Shown here piece by piece: positions 1 through 12,122 of a stretch of DNA of 64,000 bases (position 1 is the first letter of the stretch; every line of letters begins with the position of its first letter). Location of the stretch: assembly GCA_963922205.1 (NCBI GenBank), contig CAWUHX010000208.1:434001-498000 (forward strand), in the 5' to 3' direction. This DNA comes from Romanomermis culicivorax. Lineage: Eukaryota > Nematoda > Enoplea > Mermithida > Mermithidae. The translations under genes and the position numbers were made by a program. The notes below the pieces were generated by a model that did not search any database, had not been told where the DNA came from, and saw only the letters and a list, made by a program, of their open reading frames with translations.

Positions 1-1427
1 ATGTTTTCCTCAGGAATTTTAAACTTGTCTAATAAATAATATTTTTTAAATAACATTCTCCTCTTTGTTACAAACTATCAATCTATTGAATGAATTTCCA
101 GATCATTCTGCAAGGATTAAAACACTGATTATGTTCCAGTAGTGCATGCTTGTAATGATACCATACCCACCTGATTCAGATATCTGACCTTGTGAGTCAC
201 ATAAATTGTTTTATAAATTGTTAAGTAATGTCTTTGTAAGAATAAGAAAAATCAAAAGGGGTGAAGACTTTTGGAATTAAATAAAATAAACTCAATTCAA
301 TTGGTTTCAGACGCCAGCAATAGTTATATTTAAGCATTGATACTGTGGGTTATGTAGCCTAAAATAGCAGAAAATACAAAAACCAATACTGCTACAGTTA
401 GACACTAAAATCATCAAAACTAATCATATTTATATATAAACGATATTATTGTGCAGCCATCATCTAGAAGATCCTAAATGTAGTGAAATTTTTTTTAATA
501 TCTTTCAATTTAGATCGAATAATAGTTAGAAAACTTGCCTTTTTATTTGCACTTCTATATGTAAAAAAGAACATTTCCCTTTCATTTTTCACCAGAAAAA
601 TTTTTTTACATTAAGGTGGTAGTATTTCTCAATAGCTTTCCAATAAAATTCCCATGTGGATCTTTTTAATATTATTCATTGAACGTAAGTGAATCATTTT
701 CAAATAAATTTTCAGATATGATTGTATTTTTTTAATATGATTTAATGTGCATCCTATAGCTCATAAACAACTCAAGATGCACCATTGAGTGATTCAATTT
801 AATGGAAACCTTAGAACAAATATACTAAAAGATAGAAGATTTGCAGTCGATCTGATAGCATGCTAGTCACCAATAACACATTATAAATGATTAAAAATAC
901 GTCACGTAGCAAAAGCAGAAATTTTCCAAGAACTTGTAAGGATAACAGGAAACCTGGTCAACCAGTCATATATATAAGAAAGGGATTTTATAGTTAAAAA
1001 ATTGATGTCATATAACAAGCACGACAAGATAATGATTAATCTGAGATTTGGAAAATGGTATGTCTTAATGTAGTGTGTAAACAGTGGATAAGGTAGTAAT
1101 AACAGTGTTGTGAACAACAACCCCATTTATTATGGTTAAAAAAGAGATTTATTTTAATGCTTAAAAGTCTAGGCCGAGAAGTTTGTTGTTTTTACTCCCT
1201 TCATGATTTCCAAGACTAGTGATTATTCAATTAAATTATACATAGCTTGCTTATTCCAGACTACTGTTTCCTTCATTGTTTTGCCACAAAACACAATGTG
1301 GTGCATCTGATTGTTCTCGTTTTATCAGATAAAAGTTGATTACTTATTAACTATTCCACAACATACTTGTCATCTTTTTGCTGATTCACAGTATAAGGTC
1401 TCAAAATCATGTATTTAATTTTTCAAG
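1..1427 (+). other. Intronic or 5' flanking DNA, built of two older duplicated segments
   Basis: No exon was found here. Bases 1-760 are a diverged copy of 9525-10290: both begin with a CCTCAGGA motif, share the run AATAAAATAA, and have matching intron landmarks. Bases about 900-1690 are a diverged copy of 23540-24890, including the exon at 1428. This stretch therefore looks like intron sequence duplicated along with the neighbouring cassettes. Confidence 0.5.
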
Positions 1428-1478
1428 ATACAATTAGACCACCACAACCACCACCACAACAGCCCGCAGGAACAACAG
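1428..1478 (+). CDS. Pro/Gln cassette exon (51 nt, phase 1-1)
   Basis: The acceptor is TTTTCAAG and the donor is CAG/GTAAAA. The exon encodes TIRPPQPPPQQPAGTT after the split first codon. It is a paralogue of the exon at 24577-24651, with the flanking intron sequence also shared, so it is not a chance proline run. No catalytic or binding motif is visible. It would form a short extended linker segment of a secreted or surface protein. This is the first exon I can place; the coding start lies upstream. Confidence 0.6.
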
Positions 1479-2028
1479 GTAAAATTTTTTTCCATATTAT
1501 ATACATGTTGTGAACCACTGATGTTACTCCTGAAAATATTGCCAATATTCTATTTATTCGCCCAGGTGTGTCAGGATTTCTGATCCAGCTTCATTTAAAA
1601 AATAGTCATGTTGCTTCAATGTTTGCTTTTCAATGTGTAACAATAGATTATATCCTCTGATGTTTAATGTGTAGGAATGAGGAAAACCCCAACAGGTGCA
1701 TACCCCTGGCGTTTCTGATGGACTTCTCAGATTAGACTAAAATATGATAAGTGATACATTCTCCATATATAGACTATGCATTAAAATAGATTTCCATTCA
1801 AGCATCCTTTTTTTGTTCCTGAAGAATGACCAGTCCTCACAGAGTTGTTGGTCCTCGAAGCAAATGTGACTCAGTCCTCAAAGCAAATGTACACTATCAT
1901 ATAGGTCACATTGCAGAGGCCAGCTACTGTCAGTATGACTTATTCAGCTACCTACCTCAAACTGAAGAAGTCCATCTTCTCTTTAGCAGCATATCCTATC
2001 TCCTCATTAGCAGCACCTAATTCTATGT

Positions 2029-2426
2029 TTAATGGACACGTGTTGACGGATATTGAACACGCTTTAATCTATGCTTAGTAAACACGATGTGTACAGATAA
2101 TATGTTATTACTAAAACATTATTACTAAAATAACTATGTTTGAAGGAGCCAAACGAGCTATATCGGTTGTCAGAAATTTTTTGTTTTCAAAGGAATCCTC
2201 TGATGAAATACTTGCCTCTGTAAATTCTATTGATGATTTTATGGATACAAGTCATATTGCTTCGTTGAAACAGTCTAAAATAACGTCATTTTTCAAATGA
2301 TGATAAGTGATTCATGTTGAAGTAAAATTTATGTTGAATTTGACGGAGTTCTGATAATGAACACTTACGGGTAGTGAACACTATTATTTCCGTCCGCTCG
2401 GGGTGTTCATTAATGGTGTTCGACTG
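2029..2426 (+). mobile_element. 3' end of a pogo/Tigger-type DNA transposon
   Basis: The right end reads ...GGTGTTCGACTG followed by TA, the expected target dinucleotide of the Tc1/mariner-pogo superfamily. The subterminal DNA carries repeated GTGTTCA/GAACAC words. Upstream lies the last part of a transposase frame (2136-2300). The 5' part of the element, including the DDE core, is missing, so this is an internally deleted or truncated copy. The left boundary at about 2029 is an estimate based on GACAC/GTGTTGAC words. Confidence 0.65.
2136..2300 (+). pseudogene. C-terminal fragment of a Tigger-like transposase
   Basis: The frame encodes an acidic/helical tail ending in KQSKITSFFK and a TGA stop. 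Tigger-derived transposases typically end in a QTKITDFFK-like, PCNA-box-like tail, so the ending is diagnostic. The visible segment starts at FEGAKRAISVVRNFL and includes SSDEILASV. The helix-turn-helix DNA-binding part and catalytic DDE residues are absent, so it cannot transpose by itself. Confidence 0.65.
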
Positions 2427-5029
2427 TATATGGTTGGTTTTGGGAATATAGAAATTTTCAATTCGAAAATATGACGTTTGGAGCCTTGTTATACTTTAAA
2501 AACACACTACACTTAAAAGTCCTACAGTGAATTGTATCCCATCAGTTCTTGTAATGAGGAGTAAGTTTACAGAATGCAATGTGTGATGCACCTAAACCTG
2601 CAAGAGTCGAAATAAAAATTACTGTAGGTCATCTGTCAAAAAACTTTCAAACTTTTAAAAATAGAAAAAAAAGAAAAATTCAGATTTTGTCCTACTGTTA
2701 CTGTGGTGGTTTTTAGTTTCAGATGAAATGAATATTGTTTTCCTATCTAACGCATCAAGATGATGGGAAATTTATGTCGGGTTACTTTTTCACTTTTCTC
2801 TCAACTTCTTTTTTTCTCTCAACATTACTTTTCGCTGATTTTCTTTACTGGAGACATTTTAGCTGTTAAAATGCATAGATGGCTTTGATAGGAAGGCTTC
2901 TATAAATATGGCATATCATGCCTGCTTTTCAGTAATAGAATTATGCATGTTCTTTCCCATGCCTATTGAGAACAAAATGAAACGTGTATAATCAGTTGCT
3001 TGGACAGTGACATATAGACTGAACAATAGAATTATTGTTAAGCAAATACGGCCTACAATTCTAATTCAATGGCAAGACCAGAGCCAAGTATGCTATGATG
3101 TGCAAAAATGATCATTTTGATAGCAGATTGACTTTGTTCTGGCGACTCTGAAAAACTGAAGGAGATATATCCTTAAATATAAAATCATAATTTGGCATGA
3201 CAAAAATTTAATACAAGAAGTGATAGCATTAGTTCATCTAATTTCTGAATGATCAGAGTGGTGTTTTTGCCTATTTTTACAAGTTTTTTTCTCGGAATTT
3301 ACAGCAAATTGTTTGACATTGAGGCCCAGTTTAGCATACTTATCTTGCTCCAAAAAATGTACCCTACATCCTCAATGCACTTTGCAGTAAGATAAAAAAT
3401 CCATCTTACTTAAGTCATGGCATCTACTAAGTGCATGTATGGTGAGCATTTACTCAAAAATAGAAAATTCCATTCAAATTTCTAGACTCCATTTCCGAAA
3501 CAGGGAATCAGAAATGGTCAAACTTTTCTGATAACAGAAATAGAATAAGACACTCATGATGTCATTACCATGTTATCATGTAAACTCCTACCATGGTCAG
3601 ACAATATGTATGTACCTATATTTAACATCAAGTACAGGGTGTCATCTGACTTTCTAGGCTAGTTGGGTGTTGATCCGAAAAACAAATTAAACCTGCTGAG
3701 TGTAAAAATAATGTTCATCAAAAATCCTTGAATTTAATATTTTCAATATTGTGTCGTACTGTAGAAAAAAACAGTTTTAACCCTAAACACATAAAGAAAA
3801 ATGAAATGTGTGATCTTAGGTGAGGGCTAATTTTTAACTTATCACAGCTCTATATATAAGTAAATAAATTTTCTGAGAAAATGAGACTTCATTAAAAAAT
3901 GTTTGAATCATTATTTTTGAATCACAAACGCATTTTGTAATTTTCCTCAAAAACTGTCTGTAGGATTTTTGAAAAACTTATAGTACTGAATAGCTCTCAA
4001 ATAAATGCCAAAAATGTGAAGGAACGCCTTTTTCTGAATTTTCCCTTGAAAATTTTTGAGAAAAAGAATTAAAATGTTCCACTGGAAGGATGGGAAAATG
4101 TTCTATCTTCTCATTCAGTTCAACCAAGTAGTCGTCATGTCTGATCATTTTTTCTTCCCGATATCTAAAATATGAATTATTCTCTATCATCAACTAACAT
4201 CAATTTTATGGTCATAGCCCAATTTTTTTATTTAATGAGCATTTTTGGAAACAGTGCAAGGTTCATTTGACCTATCAGTTTTTTGATAGATAGCCTTGTG
4301 TCTTGAGTAATCACTGGACTAAGTTGAAAACAGGTTAGCCTTCAGATAATTGGTAAATATCCAACTGGAATGATAGCTGATAGGTAAGTTTAATAAAGCT
4401 AACTAACAACACAAATATATCCTAATACCAAATAATATCCAAATTCTAATAAATAAAATGAATTATTGTACAAAACCGCACACATTATGTAGTATCATGG
4501 AAGATCATGGAATGTTCTAGAAACTTGTAGGATATAAAAGAATATAGTGGAAAGTTCTAGAACTCTCTGGTATGAAGCAGTACATGAACTGTACCTGCAC
4601 ATCATTTCATGTGATCATACTGTAAGGTATGCTCCCACTTGCACATCATGTTACGTTATCAGATTGTCTGATATGAATCACTCCTCCCTTCACCTCACAT
4701 TGTGTGATCATACTGTAAGATATTTATCAGATAGCATGAATGCTACTGTAAGAATATTTTGGAATGGGGGTACATCGTAGGTACACAGCTTACTGCAATA
4801 ACTTTAGTCGAGCAATCATCAACATGATTTTATTGTATTTTAGGCATAAGTGAGCATAATGAGGTAAAACAAAAAGCTTCACAATTACAATGCACAAAAT
4901 CCTCATGTTTTCCAATTCACATATTGTTCCCATGAACAATAAAATATTATTACTTACCTTTACAACCAATTTTGAAGATTATTCTGAGCTGTTATCATCA
5001 TACAGAATACACTATCTATGCAGTTTTAG

Positions 5030-5206
5030 CAACAACAACAACTGAAGCTCCAACAACATGGAGTGAACCTCCAAGAGGCCCACAAACAACAAGTGGAGAA
5101 TCGGCAGCATTACCGACAACAACTAAATCTTTAGCACCAGATCTGCCAACAACAAAAGCAACTATAACAGCAGCAGCGTCAGCAAATGAACTTTCAACTC
5201 GTCGGG
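5030..5206 (+). CDS. Thr/Ala/Pro-rich mucin-like cassette exon (177 nt, phase 1-1)
   Basis: The acceptor is CAGTTTTAG and the donor CGGG/GTAAGT. The exon encodes 59 codons starting TTTTEAPTTWSEPPRG and ending SANELSTRR. It is dense in Thr, Ser and Pro with no Cys, as expected of an O-glycosylated spacer. The near-identical partner at 7767-7946 differs by a few substitutions and one extra Ala codon, and both keep intact frames and splice sites. That argues both are used. No enzymatic motif is present. Confidence 0.75.
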
Positions 5207-5324
5207 GTAAGTTCGCAGAATTCAGTCTAATTATTTAGATGTAGAATAAGCAAAAGTTTGATGAGTTTCAAAAACTCACCAATAATTGTGATTGAGTAGT
5301 GTTGTTGCTGTTTTTATGAAAAAG

Positions 5325-6119
5325 GTACTATTCTTCTCCATATGACTGCACTACACATGAGCTTCAACTCGATTTACTTCACTTAAGTAATTGGGCTGAT
5401 TTGTGGCAGCTACTAATTTCTCGTGAAAAATATTCAATACTTCACATTGGGAAAAACAACCCAAAAAATCCTTACTATCTAAATGGGGTTTCTGTTCCTG
5501 ACTCAGAATCTGCCAATAAAGATCTTTGGGTCTTCCTTTCTCACAAACTTTCTTCTGATACCCATTGTAACTTTATAGCGAATAAAGCTATGTGAGTCTA
5601 TGGCTTGATTAAAAGAAGCTTTTTTCAAAAGATAAATTTCTCTTAGCAAAAGCATATACCACATATGTATGTCCTATTCTATAATACAGTACAGTAGTTT
5701 GGAATCCATATCTCATTAAGGATATTGTGGCAGTTGAAAAAGTTCAGAGGTGATTCACTAATTGAGTTAGTACTGACAAATCATTATCTTATGATCAAAG
5801 ATTAACTAATACGAATCTTATCAGATTAGAGACTAGATGCATTCCTTTCGATCTAATTATGGCTTACTCCATTATCCAAAAATCTGCTCTACCAGTCGAA
5901 AATTATTTTTCCTTCTGTACAAACACTACTAGAGCCAGAAAGTCATTTAAACTCAACATAGGCAATTCTCATCTTGATGTTGACAAATATAGCTCTGTTA
6001 AACGAGTCGTTCACACACGAAACACCTTACCGGAGCAGGTTGTAAAAGTGACTTCAGTAGAATCTTTTTCTCCAAAACTTAAGGATATCGATTTTTCTAA
6101 ATTTATACGAGGACATTAA
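5325..6119 (+). mobile_element. Degenerate 3' end of a non-LTR retrotransposon (reverse transcriptase C-terminus)
   Basis: Frames across this intronic stretch encode the thumb/C-terminal part of a LINE-type reverse transcriptase: LSNWADLWQLLISREKYSIL, then LHIGKNNPKNPYYLNGVSV, then STVVWNPYLIKDIVAVEKVQ, and finally SFSPKLKDIDFSKFIRGH followed by TAA. This ending is typical of CR1/Jockey-like elements. Stops and small frame breaks interrupt it (for example after NFIANKAM), and the catalytic palm with its YXDD box is absent. It is a dead 5'-truncated copy, duplicated at 8065-8842. Confidence 0.8.
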
Positions 6120-7766
6120 TATAATATGATTTTCTTTTTTTCATTTATGTGTTAATTTCTCTTTTTCTACTAAGTGCATGTATGGTAAGCATTTACTCAA
6201 AAATAGAAAATTCCATTCAAATTTCTAGACTCCATTTCCGAAACAAGGAATCAGAAATGGTCAAACTTTTCTGATAACAGAAATAGAATAAGAAACTCAT
6301 AATGTCAATACAATGTTATCTTGTAAACTCCTTCCATGGTCAGACAATATGTATGTACCTATATTTAACATCAAGTACAGGGTGTCATCTGACTTTCTAG
6401 GCTAGTTGGGTGTTAATCCGAAAACTAATTGAACCTGCTGAGTGTAAAAATAATGTTCATCAAAAATCCTTGAATTTAATATTTTCAATATTGTGTCGTA
6501 CTGTAGAAAAAAACAGTTTTAACCCTAAACACATAAAGAAAAACGAAATATGTGATCTTAGGTGAGTGCCAATTTTTAACTTGTCACAGCTCTCTATATA
6601 AGTATCTAAATTTTCTGAGAAAGTGATACTTCGTTAAAAAATGTTTGAGTCATTATTTTTGAATCACAAACACATTTTGTAATCTTCCTCAAAAACTGTC
6701 TGTAGGATTTTTGGAAAACTTATAGTGCCGAATTGCTCTAAAAAATGCCCAAAATGTGAAGGAACGCCTTTTGCTGAATTTTCCCTTGAAAATTTTTGAG
6801 AAAAAGAATTAAAATGTTCCACTGGAAGGATGGGAAAATCTTCTATCTTCTCATTCAGTTCAACCAAGTAGTGGTCATGTCTGATCATTTTTTCTTCCCG
6901 ATATCTAAAATATGAATTATTCTCTATCAACTGACATCAATTTCATGGTCATAGCCCAATTTTTTTATTTAATGAGCATTTTTGGAAACAGTGCAAGGTT
7001 CATTTGACCTATCATTTTTTTGATAGATAGCATTGTGTCTTGAGTAATCACTGGACTAAGTTGAAAACAGGTTAGCCTTCAGATAATTGGTAAATATCCA
7101 ACTGGAATGATAGCTGATAGGTAAGTTTAATAAAGCTAACTAACAACACAAATATATCCTAATACCAAATAATATCCGAATTCTAATAAATAAAATGAAT
7201 TATTGTACAAAACCACACACATTATGTAGTATCATGGAAGATCATGGAATGTTCTTGAAACTTGTAGGATATAAAAGAATATAGTGGAAAGTTCTAGAAT
7301 TCTCTAGTATGAAGCAGTACATGAACTGTACCTGCACATCATTTCATGTGATCATACTGTAAGGTATGCTCCCACTTGCACATCATGTTACATTATCAGA
7401 TTGTCAGATATGAATCACTCCTCCCTTCACCTCACATTGTGTGATCATACTGTAAGATATTTATCAGATAGCATGAATGCTACTGTAAGAATATTTTGGA
7501 ATGGGGGTACACCATAGGTACACAGCTTACTGCAATAACTTTAGTCGAGCAATCATCAACATGATTTTATTGTATTTTAGGCATAAGTGAGCACAATGAG
7601 GTAAAACAAAAAGCTTCACAATTACAATGCACAAAATCCTCATGTTTTCCAATTCACATATTGTTCCCATGAACAATAAAATATTATTACTTACCTTTAC
7701 AACCAATTTTGAAGATTATTCTGAGCTGTTATCATCATACAGAATACACTATCTATGCAGTTTTAG

Positions 7767-7946
7767 CAACAACAACAACTGAAGCTCCAACAACAAGGAG
7801 TGAACCTCCAAGAGGCCCACAAACAACAAGTGGAGAATCGGCAGCATTAACGACAACAACTAAATCTTCAGCACCAGATCTGCCAACAACAAAAGCAACT
7901 ACAACAGCAGCAGCAGCATCAGCAAATGAACTTTCAACTCGTTGGG
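7767..7946 (+). CDS. Thr/Ala/Pro-rich mucin-like cassette exon, duplicate (180 nt, phase 1-1)
   Basis: This is the partner of 5030-5206 within the tandem duplication. It reads TTTTEAPTTRSEPPRG ... SANELSTRW. Differences from copy 1 include W/R, P/T and S/L changes and one additional GCA (Ala) codon, the kind of slippage seen in GCA repeats. Splice sites (TTTTAG; TGGG/GTAAGA) are intact. It adds a second mucin-like segment to the stalk. Confidence 0.75.
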
Positions 7947-8064
7947 GTAAGATCGCAGAACTCAGTCTAATTATTTAGATGTAGAATAAGCAAAAGTTTG
8001 ATGAGTTTCAAAAACTCACCAATAATTGTGATTGAGTAGTGTTGTTGCTGTTTTTATGAAAAAG

Positions 8065-8842
8065 GTACTATTCTTCTCCATATGACTGCACTACACATGA
8101 GCTTCAACTCGATTTACTTCACTTAAGTAATTGGGCTGATTTGTGGCAGCTACTAATTTCTCGTGAAAAATATTCGATACTTCACATTGGAAAAAACAAC
8201 CCAAAAAATCTTTACTATCTAAATGGGGTTTCTGTTCCTGACTCCGAATCTGCCAATAAAGATCTTTGGGTCTTCCTTTCTCACAACCTTTCTTCTGATA
8301 CCCATTGTAACTTTATAGCGAATAAAGCTATGTGAGTCTATGGCTTGATTAAAAGAAGCTTTTTTCGAAAGATAAATTTCTCTTAGCAAAAGCATCCTAT
8401 TCTATAATACAGTACAGTAGTTTGGAATCCATATCTCATTAAGGATATTGTGGCAGTTGAAAAAGTTTAGAGGTGATTCACTAAATGAGTTAGTACTGAC
8501 AAATCATTATCTTATGATCAAAGATTAACTAATACGAATCTTATCAGATTAGAGACTAGATGCATTCATTTCGATCTAATTATGGCTTTCTCCATTAACC
8601 AAAAATCTACTCTACCAGTCGAAAATTATTTTTCCTTCTGTACAAACACTACTAGAGCCAGAAAGTCATTTAAACTCGACATAGGCTATTCTCATCTTGA
8701 CGTTGACAAATATAGCTTTGCTAAACGAGTCGTTCACACATGAAACACCTTACCCGACCAGGTTGTAAAAGTGACTTCAGTAGAATCTTTTTCTCCAAAA
8801 CTTAAGGATATCGATTTTTCTAAATTTATACGAGGACATTAA
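8065..8842 (+). mobile_element. Degenerate non-LTR retrotransposon 3' end, duplicate copy
   Basis: This is the same reverse-transcriptase C-terminal fragment as at 5325-6119, ending in FSKFIRGH and TAA at 8840-8842. It has separate decay: a small deletion near 8395 and an in-frame stop in the HT*NTL segment near 8740. The 3' untranslated tail follows to about 9160. Confidence 0.8.
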
Positions 8843-8890
8843 TATAATATGATTTTCTTTTTTCCATTTCTGTGTTGATTTCTCTTTTTC

Positions 8891-10465
8891 GTTCTTTGGG
8901 GCATGCATAAGTCTACTTCTGTACCTGCATGTCTCGGTATGCAAATTAATTCATATTGTCTTTCACTCACTCACTGTATTGTTCGATCTTTCGATATGCT
9001 AACAGTTTTACATTGTTCTTTATTTCCTACTGCATTAATAACCAATAATCTCGATGTTTGTTGTATTTCTTTTTTGCCACACTAACATTTGTTTTTGTTT
9101 TTTTTTCTCTTCATTCAAAAAATAAATTTTTCTTCTTTCTTCTTTTTTCTTCTACTTTTTGGTTCCTCATTTTGAGTTCCTTTAGATGAACTCCTAGAAC
9201 CAGAGTGAAATGAAGGAGAATGTAATATACACTCTGTTTTCACTCAAAACCATGTGAATTAGGAAAGTTCAACAAACTTTCTTCAATAGTGATGTTCATG
9301 AATATCCAAGTGGTATTCATTTGAGATATCCTTATGTTCACACTTCAGCCAGTATAAAAATATGTTAATATGTAAAAAACACTGATAAAAATAGCATGGT
9401 TGCGTTTCTGGCTCAATTTTTGTTCGAATAACGGCATATGACACTTAAAGTCAATGTCTGCATGTTGTTGAGATGTATTACTTAGATTAAGTTTCACTGT
9501 ACTTCCTTCTATAGTTTCATCAATGTTTTCCTCAGGAGTTTAAAAATTGTCTAACAATTTGCATTTTTGAGAATAACATACTTGTTTTAGGATCATTCTG
9601 CAAGTACTAAAACAGTAGTTAGGTTCCAGTAGTGCATGTTCATGATGATACCATGCCAACTTGATTCAGATATCTGACCTTGTGGGGCATATAAATTTTT
9701 TTTCTTAATTGTTGAGTAATTATTTTGTAAGAATAAGACTAATCAAAATGGGTAAAGGCTTTTCGAATTAAATAAAATAAGCTTAATTCAATGGGGTTCA
9801 GATGCCAGAAATAGTCATTATCAAACATTGATATTATGGGTCATGTAGCATTAAAATAATGTAGGCTACAAAAATCGATAGTGATGCAGGGAGAAACTTA
9901 AACAATCAAAAGTGATCATATTTTTATATAAAAGGCATCATTATGTAGCCAATTTCTGGTAGATTCTCATCATAGTCAAAAATTTTTCTCAATATCTTTC
10001 AAATTACACAGAAAATTATGAAAAAAATTGCATTTGAGTTGTTCTTCTATATGTTAAAAATAAATTCTGGCTATTATATTTTAGTAGAAAAAATTTTTTA
10101 CATAGAGATGGTGATATTTCTCAATGGCTTATGAATGAAATTCCTACGGAGATTTTCTAAATTTTATTGATGAGACCTAAGATATATCATTAGAATTATT
10201 TTCTAATAAATTTTCAGACATTTAGTCTTGTAGCTCTAAAAAAGGATGATCTATTGCAGAATGAAAATGTAATGTAAAGTAAATTTTTTATGTTCCCATT
10301 AAAAAATAATTAGAGGCTGCATACTTAAGACCTTGCTGATAAAAGTGATAATCTGATTTTCACATAACTATTCTTTTTTTGTGGCAATTATTCCACCCAT
10401 GATGACATGATTTTCTGCTGAAAATGTATGTGTGATAAGTTTGCTTTATCAGTTTAATTTTTCAG
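8891..10465 (+). other. Intron: retrotransposon tail, then sequence paralogous to bases 1-760
   Basis: Bases 8891-9160 are the pyrimidine-rich retroelement tail. Bases 9525-10290 match 1-760. No exon is supported between 7946 and 10466. Confidence 0.5.
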
Positions 10466-10519
10466 GTGATGGATTCTATGACTTTGAACAAGAAAAAGCC
10501 GAGGTGCCCATACCAGGAG
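10466..10519 (+). CDS. Acidic cassette exon (54 nt, phase 1-1)
   Basis: The acceptor is TTTTTCAG and the donor GGAG/GTGAGT. It encodes DGFYDFEQEKAEVPIPG. Unlike the neighbours it is rich in Asp/Glu with Tyr and Phe. Together with 11527-11574 it forms an acidic pair that precedes Thr-rich exons. The same arrangement recurs at 20185-20371. Function is unknown. Tyr next to acidic residues could be a sulfation context, but that is only inference. Confidence 0.65.
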
Positions 10520-10966
10520 GTGAGTTTCGCATTTTTCAAAGAGTGTACAGAGGGCTGAGGGTTTTACTGCTTTTGGTAGGTCTGTCTGATTTTTGTCACC
10601 TTGGAGATCATGCAACAGTTCTACATCATAGGAGTAGTGATGTGTTCCAGAAAAATTTTCATATCCCAATAACATCCATGGTTTTTGCTACTTTGGATAT
10701 CTGTATATTTTTGATGTTGTTTATTATGGGTCAACTACAATACTACCTAATAATATTCAATAGGCGAAATTACTTTTTGCTTCATGTTTATGTAAACCAT
10801 CTTTGTTATAAAAATGATACTTTTTTAAACTACAATATCTCAGGGAGTACTGTAGGAAAAATACAGCTCTTTCAATTTTTTTCCATCTTGTTTTTAGTGA
10901 AAAGTGAGAAAACTTTTTAGATGTTTTTTTTTAATTTTTTAATTTTTGGATATCTGTGTTGTATGT

Positions 10967-11343
10967 GTTGAAGGACTTCCTGGGTGGCGCCGTAACTGTC
11001 CCACCATTGGCCAATGTGGGGGTAGGTGTAACCATACCGACCAGGGCTCAACAAAAATGGCCGGGTTCAGAACCCATGGATTGGCTACAACCTCAATCCT
11101 ATGGGTGGAATGTTGTATGTTGCCATACAACATCCCTCCCCCCTTGAAGCAACAGGGGGGGCCCTGGTATGGTCACCAGTGTTGAACGGCTTCCTGGGTG
11201 GCGCCCTAGCTGTCCCACTATTGGCCGATGTTGAGGTAGGTGTAACCATCCCGACCAGGACTCAACAAATATTGCCGCTTTTGGAACCCATGGATTGGCT
11301 ACAACATCAATCCTATCGGTGGAATGTTGTATGTTGCCATACG
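10967..11343 (+). repeat. Dimeric dispersed repeat with a palindromic end
   Basis: Two head-to-tail units each begin GTTGAA(G/C)G(A/G)CTTCCTGGGTGG and share GTAGGTGTAACCAT and GACCAGG. The first ends in a 24-bp palindrome (11110-11133: ATGTTGTATG, 4-nt loop, CATACAACAT). A GGGTTCAGAACCC segment resembles a tRNA B box. Related dimers occur at 28541-28924 and 38340-38724. It is probably a short non-autonomous transposable element. Confidence 0.7.
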
Positions 11344-11526
11344 GCGTATGAGTGAAAACAATGTTTCAATATGATTCATACAAAAACTCATGCAGTCAAA
11401 ATTCGTATTTTAAAGTCTATATAATCCATATTAATATGTTTTTATATATTGTGTGAAACAATTCAAGCATTAACAAAAATATCAATTTTTACAACTAAAT
11501 TTCTGCCCTTTTTTGTTATATTTCAG

Positions 11527-11574
11527 AAAATGAAGAAGGTGATGAATACGTAGAGGAAGATCCACTAGACACCA
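11527..11574 (+). CDS. Acidic cassette exon (48 nt, phase 1-1)
   Basis: The acceptor is ATATTTCAG and the donor ACCA/GTAAGT. It encodes NEEGDEYVEEDPLDT, seven of 15 residues being Asp or Glu. Phase and length fit the cassette rule. It is separated from the previous acidic exon by an intron that took up the palindromic dimer repeat. Confidence 0.7.
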
Positions 11575-12026
11575 GTAAGTTTTGGTTATTATGACAGAGT
11601 TTTGCTCAGTACTGTATTTCACATCGTCCACTATGGATACACATTAGCAATTTTTTCTGACTGATTCAGTGTTAGTTATGCAGGAACAGCAATTTAGGTC
11701 GCTTTTCTTTGGAAAATAATGGAAATATGGGTGACATTATCCATCACATTTTTTCATGTTTTTACAATAGTTTGTCATTTATTTTCATACATTACTGCTG
11801 TTGTGTAAGGAAGTAGTTTTCAAGTACCTTATGCATCAAATAAAAGCAGGAAGGGTGCACATGAAAATATCTCAAGGGTTTTAGATGAAAAGGATATGCT
11901 TGACATGAACTTTTTTCTAAAAGAAATAGAATTATAAACCCTGTCACCTCCATAACCAACAACTAATTAAAATAATGTGATATGAGAAAAAAATGTACAT
12001 TTGTCATCATTAACTTTTTTGTATAG

Positions 12027-12122
12027 TAGCAACTACAACTTTGGCAACAATTAAAATTTCAACCACCACTACGAAAGCACCAGCAGGAACAGTACAAACT
12101 TCAACAACAGCTCGTGGAGTGG
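12027..12122 (+). CDS. Thr-rich mucin-like cassette exon (96 or 93 nt, phase 1-1)
   Basis: It encodes about 31 codons including KISTTTTKAPAGTVQTSTTA and ending RGV. The donor is GTGG/GTAAGT. Two AGs, at 12025-12026 and 12028-12029, could serve as acceptor, both in frame; NAGNAG-type choice would add or drop one codon. I used the upstream one. Composition is like the exons at 5030 and 12781. No Cys. Confidence 0.7.

Larger units (their letters stand above)
1479..5029 (+). other. Intron with a pogo/Tigger remnant and the start of tandem duplication copy 1
   Basis: This holds the Tigger fragment at about 2029-2426 and, from 3424, the first copy of the 2.74-kb tandem unit. At 4600-4720 there are short imperfect repeats of TGATCATACTGTAAG. 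I see no supported exon. Confidence 0.5.
3424..6166 (+). repeat. Tandem duplication, copy 1 (2.74 kb, contains one exon)
   Basis: It begins CTACTAAGTGCATGTATGG, which recurs at 6167. The two copies run in parallel through the exon at 5030 (partner 7767) and the retrotransposon piece ending at 6119 (partner 8842), with an offset of 2737-2743 bp. Similarity is very high over the whole length, implying a recent event. The junction between copies falls in the T-rich 3' tail of the retrotransposon fragment. Confidence 0.85.
6167..8890 (+). repeat. Tandem duplication, copy 2
   Basis: This is the second copy of the unit at 3424-6166. After about 8890 the sequence continues into the rest of the retrotransposon 3' tail (to about 9160, T-rich, with AATAAA at about 9120), which copy 1 lacks. 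The original locus therefore had one full tail, and the duplication breakpoint cut inside it. Confidence 0.8.

Noticed and set aside
5030-5206. Thr/Ala-rich stretches dismissed as simple microsatellites
   Set aside because: I rejected the microsatellite reading: boundaries are exact splice sites, lengths are multiples of three, and paralogues keep the frame.
3978-6930. Similar minus-strand frames at 3978-4193 and 6664-6930
   Set aside because: The similarity is due to the tandem duplication. The two frames end differently and have no splice context or recognisable domain.
10432-10920. 162-codon open frame on the plus strand
   Set aside because: It is read-through of the acidic exon 10466-10519 into its introns. 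The donor GTGAGT ends the coding part, and the rest is AT-rich with no family likeness.
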